NCBI GenBank assembly: GCA_022803075.1
Contig: JAFFTF010000005.1
Location: 103,199-167,198 of the forward strand
Source: Micrococcales bacterium 31B
GTDB taxonomy: Bacteria; Actinomycetota; Actinomycetes; Actinomycetales; Dermabacteraceae
DNA length: 64,000 nucleotides
Direction of reading: 5' to 3'
Under the pieces are notes generated by a model. The model had not been told where the DNA came from, did no database searches, and saw only the letters and a list, made by a program, of their open reading frames with translations. The position numbers and the translations under genes are program-made. Of the stretch, positions 54,426 to 63,194 are shown in pieces. Each line of letters starts with the position of its first letter. Position 1 is the stretch's first letter.

Positions 54426-55945
54426 GAAAGGTTCTCCCGAAGGGTGCGACGAACATCGGCGAAGGACTGGGTGCGCACGAACGCGCCGTCGCGCCACACG
54501 GGCTGCAGCAGCGAGGCCGCCTCCTGCGCGGGCGTGGCCCGGTCGATCAGCCGCAAGCGGTCGCCGTGGCGCACCACGGCCAGCCTACCGGTCGCGCTGG
54601 TCTTGGTGCCGTCGCCCGTCGCGGGGTCCTTGAAAATGTTGACTCCTTCGCCGTCGACCCGCGCCCAGGTCGCCTTCACGGCGCTGTTGAACGTGTCGCG
54701 AGTGACGAACTGGTACGTGTACGAGCCCACGCCGAACACCACGTTGGTGGAGGCGTAGCCCATGCGGGCGAGTCGCGCGGTGATGTCGTCGGCGCGGTCG
54801 AACGTGATCGAGTCACCGTAGATCGCCCCCACGCGCGGGTCGAGCTCGCGGAACCCCTTGGCGTTGACGGTGCCGCCGAACGTCTCCCACAGCAGGTCGA
54901 TGACGCCGTAGTAGGCGGGGTCGTCGGCGCGCATGGGTGGGGTCGCGGGCTGCGGCAGGTTCGCGTTGGTGCGCGTGCCGCAGAGGATGTCGGCGGGGTC
55001 TCCCGAATCGGGGCGAATCACGAGCTTGCCGTCGCGGCCCAGCACCTCGGAGCGCAGCGAGGGCAGGTAGTCGGTGAGTACGCGCCACAGGTCGAACGTG
55101 TCGGAGACCACCGAGACGATTCCGCTCGGGTACAGGTCGAGCAGGCGGCGAAACGTCTCACGTTCCCCGTGCACCGCGATGCCGGTCGACATGACGGAGT
55201 GTTCCGTCGCGGGCACCGACGCGAGCACGAGGCCATTGCCGTCCGGGGTCTGAGCGGGGTAGTAGGCGTCCACGAAATCGAGCGCCGGCAGCGTATCGGA
55301 GCCGAGAAAGCTGAGCAGGTGACCCGCACCGGACGCCGCCGCCGACGCGTTGCTGGTCTGGCCGCGGTAGGAGAAATCGTGGGCCTGAAATTCGACCGCT
55401 GCGGGGGCAGCGCTCGTCGCGGCTGCCCGTTCGTCGAGCAGTCGGCGCAGGCGGTACGCGAGCGTCGCCGTCGTGCTCGGGTGCCACAGGCTCGCCGAGA
55501 GGGTGGTCTCGATGAAGTTGGGCAGCCAAAAGAACTCGTCCAGCGTGTTCTCCACCGTCAGCACGGGCACGCCGCAGGGCACGAGGGTGCCCTCGGGAAC
55601 GGCGCGAAACTCGAGCGGCAGGTAACCGAGGCGGTGCAGGCTGCGGATGTGCGAGGCGTCCACGCTGCTGGGGGCCGCCCCCAAAATTGCGGCCACGCGG
55701 CGCTGGTAGCCGGACGCCACGGCGTCCTCGTTGGCAGCGAAAAAGGGAGCGAACGCGTCGGTGCAGTACTGCTGCAGGAACGCCTGCAGGCCGAAGTGGA
55801 TAACGCCGTCGAGCCCCGCGATGCGGGAGCGGCGGTGCGTGAGGTTCGAGTACACGCGCGTGACGTTGCCGCTGGTGAGGTACTGCTCGCGGTGCGAGAG
55901 CTTGTAGGCGTCGGTGGCGAAAAGGGGTGCGAGGGCGGTGTTCAT
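54422..55945 (-). CDS. nadV: Nicotinamide phosphoribosyltransferase
   Basis: 507 residues in the range of NAMPT/NadV enzymes, which make NMN from nicotinamide and PRPP. The start LFATDAYKLSHREQY, the catalytic His in ASVPATEHSVM (about 250), and the SDTFDLWRVLTDYLP and GKLVIRPDSGDP phosphate-binding segments are typical. GFREL-type and YGDSITFDR segments follow. It is coupled to a PRPP synthetase gene (9-base gap) and to the NrtR gene, so it is salvage for NAD. An AGGAG site precedes the ATG. Confidence 0.92.
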   Translation of the reverse strand: MNTALAPLFATDAYKLSHREQYLTSGNVTRVYSNLTHRRSRIAGLDGVIHFGLQAFLQQYCTDAFAPFFAANEDAVASGYQRRVAAILGAAPSSVDASHIRSLHRLGYLPLEFRAVPEGTLVPCGVPVLTVENTLDEFFWLPNFIETTLSASLWHPSTTATLAYRLRRLLDERAAATSAAPAAVEFQAHDFSYRGQTSNASAAASGAGHLLSFLGSDTLPALDFVDAYYPAQTPDGNGLVLASVPATEHSVMSTGIAVHGERETFRRLLDLYPSGIVSVVSDTFDLWRVLTDYLPSLRSEVLGRDGKLVIRPDSGDPADILCGTRTNANLPQPATPPMRADDPAYYGVIDLLWETFGGTVNAKGFRELDPRVGAIYGDSITFDRADDITARLARMGYASTNVVFGVGSYTYQFVTRDTFNSAVKATWARVDGEGVNIFKDPATGDGTKTSATGRLAVVRHGDRLRLIDRATPAQEAASLLQPVWRDGAFVRTQSFADVRRTLRENLS

Positions 55946-55954
55946 GGGGGGCTC

Positions 55955-56812
55955 CTAAGCCTGGTAGCGGTCGGTGAAGAGAGGCGCGTAGAAGGGGGCC
56001 AGCGGCTCGGTGTGGGTCGCGAGGGGGTTTCGCGGGGCGCACGAGTCGGTGGTGATGATGCGGCCGAAGTGCGCGGCGAGGCTCGGCGCGCGGCCCGTGA
56101 AGAGGCCGTGCGTGACCCAGAGGTCGAGGCGTTCGCGGGGTATCCCGATGCCCTCGGCGAGCAGCCGGAAGGTCGCGCCGCCGTCGCAGATGTCGTCGGC
56201 CACGAGGTAGGTGCCCGCGGGGTCGAGGTCGGGGGCGTCGTAGGCGACGATGCGGCCGGTTTGCTGGTCGCGGCGCTTGGTAGCGGCGAAGACGGGCGCG
56301 TGCAGGACGGCGCCGAGGGTAGCGGCGCGGGCGGCGGCGCCCGCATCGGGGGCGATGATGCCGTCATAGCGGCGCTCGCGGGGGAGCGCGCGGGGGAGCG
56401 CGCGGGCCGCGACTCGCGCGAGGCTCACGAGGTGGAGGTTCGTGAGCAGGCCCGGCAGGTAGGGCGAGTGCGGGTCGATGGCGGTGAGGCGGTCGGCGCC
56501 GAGGGAGTTGATCTGGCGGGCGTAGGCGCGGGCCGCGCGGGTGCCCTTGTCGGCGCGGGCGGCGGGCAGATACCCGAGGTTGACGATCACGTCGGCGCCG
56601 CGGTCGCGGCAGTAGTCTGCCCAGAGCGCGAGCTGGATCAGGTCGCGTTCGGGGGCGCCGTCGTTGACGACGGTCGCGGCGAACGGGGCATCTCCGGCCG
56701 CGGCGGGGTCGGCATCTGGGGCGAGATCCCATTCACCGCCCGGGAATTGAAAGAAGCGGGTGTCGTTGGTGACGAGCGCTCCCTCGCGAATGTGCGTAAG
56801 AGTTACGGTCAT
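55955..56812 (-). CDS. PRPP synthetase-like protein of the NAD salvage operon
   Basis: 285 residues of the ribose-phosphate pyrophosphokinase family, the operon-linked short form. It has an RADKGTRAARAYARQIN loop, an ATKRRDQQTG catalytic Lys-Arg loop and the PRPP motif DDICDGGATF. The last differs from the housekeeping form D-D-M-I-D-T-G-G-T and is seen in NadV-linked or phage-borne versions. It supplies PRPP to NadV next door. A TATGCT box six bases before ATG 56812 suggests a leaderless message. Confidence 0.85.
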   Translation of the reverse strand: MTVTLTHIREGALVTNDTRFFQFPGGEWDLAPDADPAAAGDAPFAATVVNDGAPERDLIQLALWADYCRDRGADVIVNLGYLPAARADKGTRAARAYARQINSLGADRLTAIDPHSPYLPGLLTNLHLVSLARVAARALPRALPRERRYDGIIAPDAGAAARAATLGAVLHAPVFAATKRRDQQTGRIVAYDAPDLDPAGTYLVADDICDGGATFRLLAEGIGIPRERLDLWVTHGLFTGRAPSLAAHFGRIITTDSCAPRNPLATHTEPLAPFYAPLFTDRYQA

Positions 56813-57139
56813 AAATTGAGCATAGCCGGTAGTGTCCGTAAATCCTACGTACAAAAGAGTGATCTGAATTACGTATAATATACGGTCGAACGCGCGGTGG
56901 GTTGGGCTGGCATACCAACCCGACCCGCGTGCGTCCAAAAGAAACCGCGGTGAGAAGAGGGCGCTGCTACCAGGCCCACCGCTCCGTGCTCGGCGAGGTC
57001 GGCACTGTCGTACGATGACCAGACCGGGACGTGACTCGCGGCCACCCGGAGGGCGCGAGCCTGTTGGTGCCGAGTCAGTGCACGCACGGTGCACGTCATG
57101 GTCGTTGACGGACCTCTTCACACAAGAAAGCCCTAGGCG
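56813..57139. other. Divergent region between the NAD operon and the sugar dehydrogenase
   Basis: 327 bases. The left part holds the candidate NrtR site. The right part has GTGCAC-GCACG-GTGCAC (57077-57093) about 50 bases before the sugar dehydrogenase start. I see no further gene. Confidence 0.45.
56872..56884. promoter_or_regulatory. Candidate NrtR operator
   Basis: CGTAT-AAT-ATACG has perfect arms and is in an AT-rich patch 60 bases upstream of the first gene of the NAD salvage operon. Other TACGTA-like half-sites are nearby (near 56845). Confidence 0.45.
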
Positions 57140-58234
57140 ATGCAGCGGACTCCTCGCACACGAACCCAGCGCATAGCTGGGTTCGGCCTGCTGACCTGCA
57201 CACTGCTGTCCGCGTGCGTGCGCGCGGACCCCGAGATCGGCACCCCGGTGGAGGTCCCCGCCGCGCTCGAAGTCACCGCCACGCCACTCGGAGAGGTTGA
57301 GGTCATGGCGACCGGCCTGGATGCACCGTGGTCGGTCGCGTTCGTGGGCGATGGGATCGTAGTCAGTGAGCGCGACACGGCCCGGATCGTCGAGGTCAAT
57401 CGGTCCGGGGAGGTGCGCGAAGTGGGAGTCATCGCGGGCGTTAAGGCATTCGGCGAGGCTGGATTGCTCGGCATCGCCGCGCGGGGGAGGTTTCTCTACG
57501 TCTATAGCACCGGCGCAGACAGCAACCGGATTGAGCGCTACGAGCTGACCGGCGAACCCGGCGCGCTCCAACTCGGGGCTGGCCGCACGCTACTCGATGG
57601 GATCCCCAAGGCCGGATTCCACGACGGCGGGCGGCTCGCATTCGGCCCCGATGGGATGCTGTACGCGACGACCGGCGACGCCGGGCGCCGCCCCGAGGCC
57701 CAGAGCCTCACGTCATTTGCCGGAAAGATTCTGCGTATGACGCCTGACGGCGAGGTGCCCGCGGACAACCCGTTTGAGGGTTCGTACGTTTACAGTTACG
57801 GGCATCGCAACTCTCAGGGCATCGCGTGGGGTGCCGACGGAACGATGTACGCGGCGGAGTTCGGCCAGAACACCTGGGACGAACTTAATGTCATTGAGGC
57901 CGGCGGAAACTACGGCTGGCCCGAGGTGGAGGGTATCGCACACGCGGCCGACTTCATCGACCCCGTGCAACAGTGGCGGCCCGCCGACGCCAGCCCCAGC
58001 GGCCTCGCCGTCACCGACGACAGCATCTGGATTGCCAACCTGCGGGGTCAGCGACTGCGCGAGATCCCTGTGAACGAGCTGAATGCGTTCTCGGAGCATT
58101 ACGTGCGCGAGTATGGGCGCCTGCGAGACGTCACCGTGGGCCCCGACGGAGCGCTGTGGGTACTCACCAACAACACCGACGGACGCGGCGGAGCCGGCCC
58201 CGACGACGACCGGCTCCTGCGCATTGCGCGATAG
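57140..58234 (+). CDS. PQQ-dependent sugar dehydrogenase family lipoprotein
   Basis: 364 residues. The signal peptide ends in L-L-S-A-C (Cys near 27), so it is an exported lipoprotein. The beta-propeller of the soluble glucose/sorbosone dehydrogenase family has ATGLDAPWSVAFVGDG, AFHDGGRLAFGPDGMLYATTGD (PQQ and Ca region), GHRNSQGIAWGADGTMYAAEFG with the catalytic His, and a final GPDGALWVLTNNTDGRG. The substrate is not predictable. Many members are orphan enzymes that may not use PQQ. Confidence 0.88.
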   Translation: MQRTPRTRTQRIAGFGLLTCTLLSACVRADPEIGTPVEVPAALEVTATPLGEVEVMATGLDAPWSVAFVGDGIVVSERDTARIVEVNRSGEVREVGVIAGVKAFGEAGLLGIAARGRFLYVYSTGADSNRIERYELTGEPGALQLGAGRTLLDGIPKAGFHDGGRLAFGPDGMLYATTGDAGRRPEAQSLTSFAGKILRMTPDGEVPADNPFEGSYVYSYGHRNSQGIAWGADGTMYAAEFGQNTWDELNVIEAGGNYGWPEVEGIAHAADFIDPVQQWRPADASPSGLAVTDDSIWIANLRGQRLREIPVNELNAFSEHYVREYGRLRDVTVGPDGALWVLTNNTDGRGGAGPDDDRLLRIAR

Positions 58235-58259
58235 CGGGGCCCTTGCCTGCAGGGCGCTG

Positions 58260-59021
58260 CTACCCGGCCAACCGCTCCAGCTGGCGGCGGCATGCCTCGC
58301 TCATGTCGGAATGCGCGCCGTGCTCGGCGAGGTAGCCGACTACCGACTCCATCTCGTGGGCGCGTCGCGACGCATGCAGTCGCGTGCCGCGCTCGAACCG
58401 TTCGATGGTCGCGATGCTGTCTCCCGCGAGCTGCTGCGCGATCTGTGCGCGGATCCAGTTTTCGCAGCCCACTTTGCGGCCCGCCTCCATGGCCTCAATG
58501 ACGACGCTTGCGAGATTCTTCATGAGCACGCTGCGCACCAGCTTGTGTGCCGTGGCGTCGCCCGGCGCGCCGTCGATGAGTTCAACCGCAGCCCCGGCCG
58601 CTTCGAGCACGCTCTGCACCGTGGGGGCGCCCGGCCCGCTGACCATGAGGGGCGTGGCGGCACCCTGCACGAGTACGGGCCCGAGAATGGCGACGTCGGC
58701 GAACAGTGCGCCGGTCGGCTCGACGAGCTGCGCGACGCGGCGCATGAGCGTGGGCGAGGCGGTGGTGAAGTCGGCGTACACGCTGCCCTCGCGCAGGTGG
58801 CCGACGATGTCGTGGGCAACCCGCTCGGTGACGGCCGCGCCCGTCAGCACGATTGTGAGGTCGGCCTGCGCGGCCACCTCGGCCGCTGAACCGAGGAGTG
58901 CCACGTGGGGCACGTCACCGGTCACGGCGGGGTCAAAACCGATGAGGGTGTGGCCCTGGGCGGCTAGGCCCTCGGCATAGAGGCGGCCGGCTTCGCCGAG
59001 GCCGATGATTCCAACTCGCAT
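58260..59021 (-). CDS. NAD(P)-binding dehydrogenase with DUF1932 domain
   Basis: 253 residues. The N-terminal Rossmann domain has RVGIIGLGEAGRLYAEGLA, then the TDFTTASPTLMRR region typical of the beta-hydroxyacid dehydrogenase superfamily. The C-terminal half (about 165-253) is a helical domain like DUF1932. GGAGA precedes ATG 59021. It is the last gene of the DctM-RraA-IclR operon, so it probably reduces or oxidises an organic acid imported by the permease. Confidence 0.82.
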   Translation of the reverse strand: MRVGIIGLGEAGRLYAEGLAAQGHTLIGFDPAVTGDVPHVALLGSAAEVAAQADLTIVLTGAAVTERVAHDIVGHLREGSVYADFTTASPTLMRRVAQLVEPTGALFADVAILGPVLVQGAATPLMVSGPGAPTVQSVLEAAGAAVELIDGAPGDATAHKLVRSVLMKNLASVVIEAMEAGRKVGCENWIRAQIAQQLAGDSIATIERFERGTRLHASRRAHEMESVVGYLAEHGAHSDMSEACRRQLERLAG

Positions 59022-59053
59022 GATGGTCTCCGATCTGCGAGCCGGAGCTCGCG

Positions 59054-59809
59054 TTAGGTAAGGCTCACGGCGTGCGCTGCGCGCTGTAGTTCCGGGAGCA
59101 AGGCGGCAATGCCGTCTGTGGTGTTGTGTTCTGAGGGGCCAGAGATGGAGAGGGCTCCCACCGCCGTGTGATCGCCCCCGAGGACGGGGACGCTCGCGGC
59201 GGTCACGCCGATCGCACGCTCTGAGTGTGAGATGTGATAGCCGTTGGTTCGCGTTGCCTCGCACAAATCGCGCAGGTGCGACGTGCTGACCGTGCGGCCG
59301 TCGGCCGTTTCAAAGTCGGTCAGAGCCGCGACATACGATTCGCGTGCTTCACCGGGCAGGAACGCGAGGATGGGTAGCCCCGCGCCGCTGTGCAGCGGCA
59401 GTCGCTGACCGAGTGGCAGTTGATAGCGCAGGGGTTGCGTGCCGTCCACCCGCGAGACGAGTAGGCGTTCGTTACCGCTGCGGACGTAGAGCGAGGCCGT
59501 GAGGCCCGTCGCCGCGGCGAGTTCTTGCAGGAGGGGCCGGGAACGCAGTACCAGGGGGCTCGTGCGCAGGTAGCCGTGCGCCGCGCCCAGTGCGGCCGGC
59601 CCGATGCGGTAGGTGCCATTGGAGGTTTCGACGTAACCGCGCTGCTGCAGCACCGCGAGCAGTCTCAAGACGGTGGCAGTGTGGAGGCCGGAGCCCTTGC
59701 TGAGGTCGACCAGGCGCAGGGGTTCGGGCGCCCGCTCGAGCAGGTCGAGCAGGTCGAAGGCCCGGTCGACGCTGCGCACTGTCGTTTGAGAAACCGCTGG
59801 TTCTGCCAT
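59054..59809 (-). CDS. IclR-family transcriptional regulator
   Basis: 251 residues. A winged helix-turn-helix (residues 10-70: VDRAFDLLDLLERAPEPLRLVDLSKGSGLHTATVLRLLAVLQ) is followed by a GAF-like effector domain with the YRLGP-like YRIGPAALGAAHGYL segment and a final ISGPSEHNT region. It is inside an operon with an organic-acid permease and an RraA-fold enzyme, which is the expected set for control by a carboxylate. The stop of rraA is four bases before its start. Confidence 0.9.
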   Translation of the reverse strand: MAEPAVSQTTVRSVDRAFDLLDLLERAPEPLRLVDLSKGSGLHTATVLRLLAVLQQRGYVETSNGTYRIGPAALGAAHGYLRTSPLVLRSRPLLQELAAATGLTASLYVRSGNERLLVSRVDGTQPLRYQLPLGQRLPLHSGAGLPILAFLPGEARESYVAALTDFETADGRTVSTSHLRDLCEATRTNGYHISHSERAIGVTAASVPVLGGDHTAVGALSISGPSEHNTTDGIAALLPELQRAAHAVSLT

Positions 59810-59813
59810 GTTT

Positions 59814-60464
59814 CTAGTCTATGCGACTGGCCACGATCGACCTCCTCGTCTCAGCTTCGGTGGCGTGCTTGAGTTCGGCGCGATCCGCCACCTCGGCCGC
59901 CTCGGCGCGGGGTACGACGGCGACACCATCCCCGTCGCCGACCACGATGTCACCGGGGTGTACGACGACCCCGCCGATGGCTACGGCGGTACCGAGGCGG
60001 TAGGGCCCGTTCTTGAAGGGGCCGGCGGGGGAGAGCGAGCGCGCGAACACGGGGAAGGCGATCTCGCTAAGGTCGTCGCGATCGCGCACGGCGCCGTCTA
60101 TGACCACCCCCGCGCAGCCGCGCACCCGCAGGCGCTCCGCGATGAGCTCGCCGAGCAGGGCCCGGTTCTCGTCACCGTGCCCGTTGACGACCAGTACGTC
60201 GCCGGGGCGAATCATCTCAATGGCCGCGTGGATGCCGGCGTTGTCGCCCGCCGCGACCTCGACCGTGACCGCGGGGCCTGCCAGCCGCGCGCCGCTCCAC
60301 ACCGCCGAGATGCGGGCGTCGACGACGCCGAGTCGGTCCATGGCGTCGCCGATGTTGGCGACGGGCAGGGTGGCCAGACGGTCGAGGGTGGTGGCGGACG
60401 CGCGGGGGGTTGCGTTGGTCGTGGCGCCTGCGTCGGCGCGTTCCTCCGTGGTGGTGGTATTCAT
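59814..60464 (-). CDS. RraA-family protein (aldolase-like)
   Basis: 216 residues. After a Thr/Ala-rich N-terminal 25, the RraA fold begins with NIGDAMDRLGVVD, then GDNAGIHAAIEMIRPGDVLVVNGHGDENRALLGELIA and the ligand region GCAGVVIDGAVRDRDDL. This is the part of HMG/CHA aldolase-like enzymes that binds metal and pyruvate-type acids. The enzyme is likely an aldolase or oxaloacetate decarboxylase, not an RNase regulator. AAGGAAG precedes ATG 60464. Confidence 0.88.
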   Translation of the reverse strand: MNTTTTEERADAGATTNATPRASATTLDRLATLPVANIGDAMDRLGVVDARISAVWSGARLAGPAVTVEVAAGDNAGIHAAIEMIRPGDVLVVNGHGDENRALLGELIAERLRVRGCAGVVIDGAVRDRDDLSEIAFPVFARSLSPAGPFKNGPYRLGTAVAIGGVVVHPGDIVVGDGDGVAVVPRAEAAEVADRAELKHATEAETRRSIVASRID

Positions 60465-60481
60465 CTGTGCTTCCTTATGGT

Positions 60482-60763
60482 TTAGTCGTTTGATTTCCAG
60501 CCATTGGCGTAAGCCAGCAGCAGCGTCCAGACGCCGAGGAGGCCGCCCAGCCAGTAGGCAACGGGCGACAGCCAGGCGGCTGCCGAGTTGACGAGGGTTG
60601 CGCTGAGGAACATCACTCCCGCGAGTTGCAGCAGGACCAGTGCCGTACCGACGAGCAGCATGAGCCACAGGAGGCCAACGAAAACGGGGGTCATGAACGC
60701 GATGAGGCGCGCGCGCCGCGGGGAGTGAGTCACGGTGTCGACCTTGAGTGCTGAGGTGGTCAT
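60482..60763 (-). CDS. Small membrane protein of the DctM operon
   Basis: 93 residues with two hydrophobic helices (about 24-47 and 60-86). AGGAG five bases before the ATG. It stands between the large permease gene and rraA, so it may be a reduced counterpart of the small TRAP subunit DctQ, although it lacks the usual four helices. That role is inferred from context. Confidence 0.7.
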   Translation of the reverse strand: MTTSALKVDTVTHSPRRARLIAFMTPVFVGLLWLMLLVGTALVLLQLAGVMFLSATLVNSAAAWLSPVAYWLGGLLGVWTLLLAYANGWKSND

Positions 60764-60771
60764 GATTTCTC

Positions 60772-62118
60772 CTAGTGGGGAACGGGCAGCCAGCCCATGC
60801 CGATGAGGGCCGCGATGGCGAGAATGGGCAGTACGTAGAGGTAGACGAGGGGCATGAAGGTCTTGACGGGGTTCACGCCGGCGATGCCCGTCGCGATGTA
60901 GATCGCGGAGGCCCCGGGGGGCGAGGCGCCTTCGGTGGAGGCGGCGACCAGGACCACGCACGCTGCGAGGACGGGGTGCACGCCGGCGGCGACGAGAACG
61001 CTGAAGCCGATTCCGCCGATGGTGGCGATGGTCGCGGTCGAGCTGAGCGGCCCCGCGACGAGCACCACCATGACGGCGACGATGATGCACATCAAGATCG
61101 GTGAGGCGTTGAGGCCATTGAGCACCGCCGAGAGTTGATCGGCGAGGCCCAGCGAGGTTAAGACTGCGCCGCCCGCGAACGCGAACACGAGGGTCGCGCC
61201 GATGTCCTTATAACGGGGGCCGGTCTTCACCGTGAAGTGGTACCACTCTCGCGGCGAGCGGGGCAGGTTCTTGTGGCCGATTGCGAGGGCCAGCAGGGCC
61301 AGCAACACGGGGATCCACACGACGATGCTGATGTTGTCGAGCGTGTCGCCGCCCAGTCGCGAGCCGAAGAAGTCGGCGCCAGGGCCTAGCGTGATGAGCA
61401 CGGGGATCACGATGCCAAGGAACACGAGCATCGAGGTCCACCCGCGGCGCACCGTGACGCGCAGGGGCTCGATGTCGGAGTCGGGCACGCGGGCGATCTT
61501 GTAGCGGCGCACGAAGTAGAAGATCACGATGAAGCGCCACAGGATGCACCAGGCGGCTGCGGCAAACATGGCAAGCAGCAGTTGGTCCACTGCGATGAGG
61601 GGTGCCACGGTGGCCATGCCCACGAGAATGAAGAACGACGAACTGGGTGGAATCACCGTTCCGTTGCCCGCGTTACCCGCGATCACGGTGGCAGCGGCGT
61701 GTGCTGGCCAGTTCGATTTCTTCATCCAGGGAATGGCGACGGTGCCCATGGTGGCGGCGTTGGCCGAGCCCGCGTGGGCCACCGAACCGAACAGTGCTGA
61801 CCCGGCGGTGGCCACGTAGCCTGCTCCGCCTGGGAGACGACCCAGGATCGAGTTGAGCTGGGCGACCTGCTTGTCGATGATGCCGGTCTGCGCGAGCAGG
61901 AACCCGATGAACGTGAAGGCCAGGGCAGCGAAGACGATCTCTTGGCTGAAGGCCTCGGTCATTCCCGTTTGCACGAGACCGAAAAAATTAGTGGTGCCAA
62001 ATGCGCATGTGACGAAGAAGCCGACAACCATGGCCTCTCCGATGCCGCGCTTCAGCGCGACGCTCCACAGCACGATAGACCCGATGTAGGCGATCAGCGC
62101 CCAGACTGCGATTCCCAT
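60772..62118 (-). CDS. TRAP-type large permease (DctM-like)
   Basis: 448 residues with about 12 membrane helices. The conserved parts include LPGGAGYVATAGSALFGSVAHAGSANAATMG and AGNAGNGTVIPPSSSFFILVGMATV, and the mirrored C-terminal half has SSTATIATIGGIGFSVLVAAGVHP and STEGASPPGASAIYIAT. It is the first gene of the operon. No DctP binding protein is in the window, so it may use one encoded elsewhere or work alone. Imported acids would be handled by the RraA-like and dehydrogenase products. Confidence 0.82.
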   Translation of the reverse strand: MGIAVWALIAYIGSIVLWSVALKRGIGEAMVVGFFVTCAFGTTNFFGLVQTGMTEAFSQEIVFAALAFTFIGFLLAQTGIIDKQVAQLNSILGRLPGGAGYVATAGSALFGSVAHAGSANAATMGTVAIPWMKKSNWPAHAAATVIAGNAGNGTVIPPSSSFFILVGMATVAPLIAVDQLLLAMFAAAAWCILWRFIVIFYFVRRYKIARVPDSDIEPLRVTVRRGWTSMLVFLGIVIPVLITLGPGADFFGSRLGGDTLDNISIVVWIPVLLALLALAIGHKNLPRSPREWYHFTVKTGPRYKDIGATLVFAFAGGAVLTSLGLADQLSAVLNGLNASPILMCIIVAVMVVLVAGPLSSTATIATIGGIGFSVLVAAGVHPVLAACVVLVAASTEGASPPGASAIYIATGIAGVNPVKTFMPLVYLYVLPILAIAALIGMGWLPVPH

Positions 62119-62438
62119 GTACCTCTCCTCGTCGAGAGAACTTCAATTGATGCATTGAAAGTTCGTACTATGAAGTATTCATGCGAAGAGCGCACTGTGT
62201 CAAGGGTTGAGGGCTATCTTTTGCACAGCGGAGGCGGGTCCAAGCCACCAGACCAGGTGTAACCAGCAGTTTCTGCTTCATGCTGGCGATTCTGGGCAGC
62301 AAAAAACCCACACCGTGCGGTGTGGGTTCAAGGCTGGGTTGTCGATGAGACCCGCCACGACGGCGGGCACAGACTCTTTAAGCCTTTGTATGGATCTGCA
62401 GGCCTAGCGCCCTGAGATGGCTACTGGATCGGCGACAC
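62119..62438. other. Region between the permease operon and secreted-protein genes
   Basis: 320 bases. Near the permease start are an AT-rich promoter patch and an imperfect palindrome around 62170 (AGTTC/GAAGT). The middle has no gene. The terminator of the next operon is at 62301-62328. Confidence 0.5.
62301..62328 (-). terminator. Rho-independent terminator for the minus strand
   Basis: AACCCACACC pairs with GGTGTGGGTT around a GTGC loop. On the minus strand it is followed by T6. It ends transcription of the secreted-protein genes to its right. Confidence 0.85.
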
Positions 62439-62786
62439 CTATGATCCGGCGCATGCTGCATCGGTTGACTGCGTCGCATCACCCGTCGACACTTCGTATC
62501 GGGCAATACCGTGTTGCTCGGCAAAGGACTTCACGTAGTCGCGTACCTGCTTACTGAACTGCGGGTCAACACAGTCTGGGGCATCGGTGCTATCACTCGC
62601 TATGACCATCGGCTGAGGCCCCGAGGTCGTGTCGGGAGCCAGGATGTAAACAAGTAGCGTGCCCAAGGCATCTGAGCCCAGCGTCAGGTTCTTGCCCGGA
62701 AAATACTTCACGAGCCCGGCCTGCAGCAACATTTTCTGCGACTGAATCTCGGCGTCATTGACTCCAATGTTCTCGATGATGGTCAC
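62439..62786 (-). CDS. C-terminal part of an interrupted secreted protein
   Basis: 115 residues from GTG. I do not recognise it. The start overlaps the stop of the upstream frame (GTGA). Reading back one frame from it gives L-R-F-K-Q-P-V-T-I-I-E, which continues smoothly from the upstream protein, so a two-base insertion at CTCTC near 62805 probably split one gene. The domain has two Cys and no membrane segment. It may be translated by coupling as a separate small protein, but a pseudogene is likelier. Confidence 0.5.
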   Translation of the reverse strand: MTIIENIGVNDAEIQSQKMLLQAGLVKYFPGKNLTLGSDALGTLLVYILAPDTTSGPQPMVIASDSTDAPDCVDPQFSKQVRDYVKSFAEQHGIARYEVSTGDATQSTDAACAGS

Positions 62787-63160
62787 CGGCTGTTTGAACC
62801 GGAGAGTGTCTCAATGGCATCGGCTGGCGCTGAACCCTTGAAGCCTATAGCCGCCCCCTTGCCGACACGCAAGGAGGCCACCTGCTCCGCGTGTGTCGCT
62901 TGGGTGCTCACGAGGCGATCACGCAGGTCGTTGTACATGGTGAACTCGGCTTGCGCCTCCTGTGGGGTCAACTCAGAGTCGTAGAACGGTGCCGCAACAT
63001 ACGCATCGGGTTGCACGATAGTCACGGCGGGCGGCACCGTCTGCGTTCGTGGAGGCGCGCCAGACGCCCCCATAGGGTGCCCAGCCGACCACGCGGTCGT
63101 ACCGAGCATCACGACGGCGGCAACAGTGAACGCTGAGGTTCGGAGAGTGGTTGTGCGCAT
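62783..63160 (-). CDS. N-terminal part of an interrupted secreted protein
   Basis: 125 residues from ATG 63160 with a signal peptide (SAFTVAAVVMLGTTAWS-A), a Pro-rich segment and an SELTPQEAQAEFTMYNDLRDRLV helix. It runs into a frameshift that ends it after S-G-S-N-S-R. Its C-terminal continuation is in the next frame at 62439. The function is unknown. Confidence 0.5.
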   Translation of the reverse strand: MRTTTLRTSAFTVAAVVMLGTTAWSAGHPMGASGAPPRTQTVPPAVTIVQPDAYVAAPFYDSELTPQEAQAEFTMYNDLRDRLVSTQATHAEQVASLRVGKGAAIGFKGSAPADAIETLSGSNSR

Positions 63161-63194
63161 GGTCAATAATCCCACCAATGCCGCCCGGAGTTGA

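Noticed and set aside
54566..56878. 770-residue plus-strand frame opposite nadV and the PRPP synthetase gene
   Set aside because: It lies antisense to two recognised enzymes; composition is Val/Gly/Arg-rich as in other shadows.
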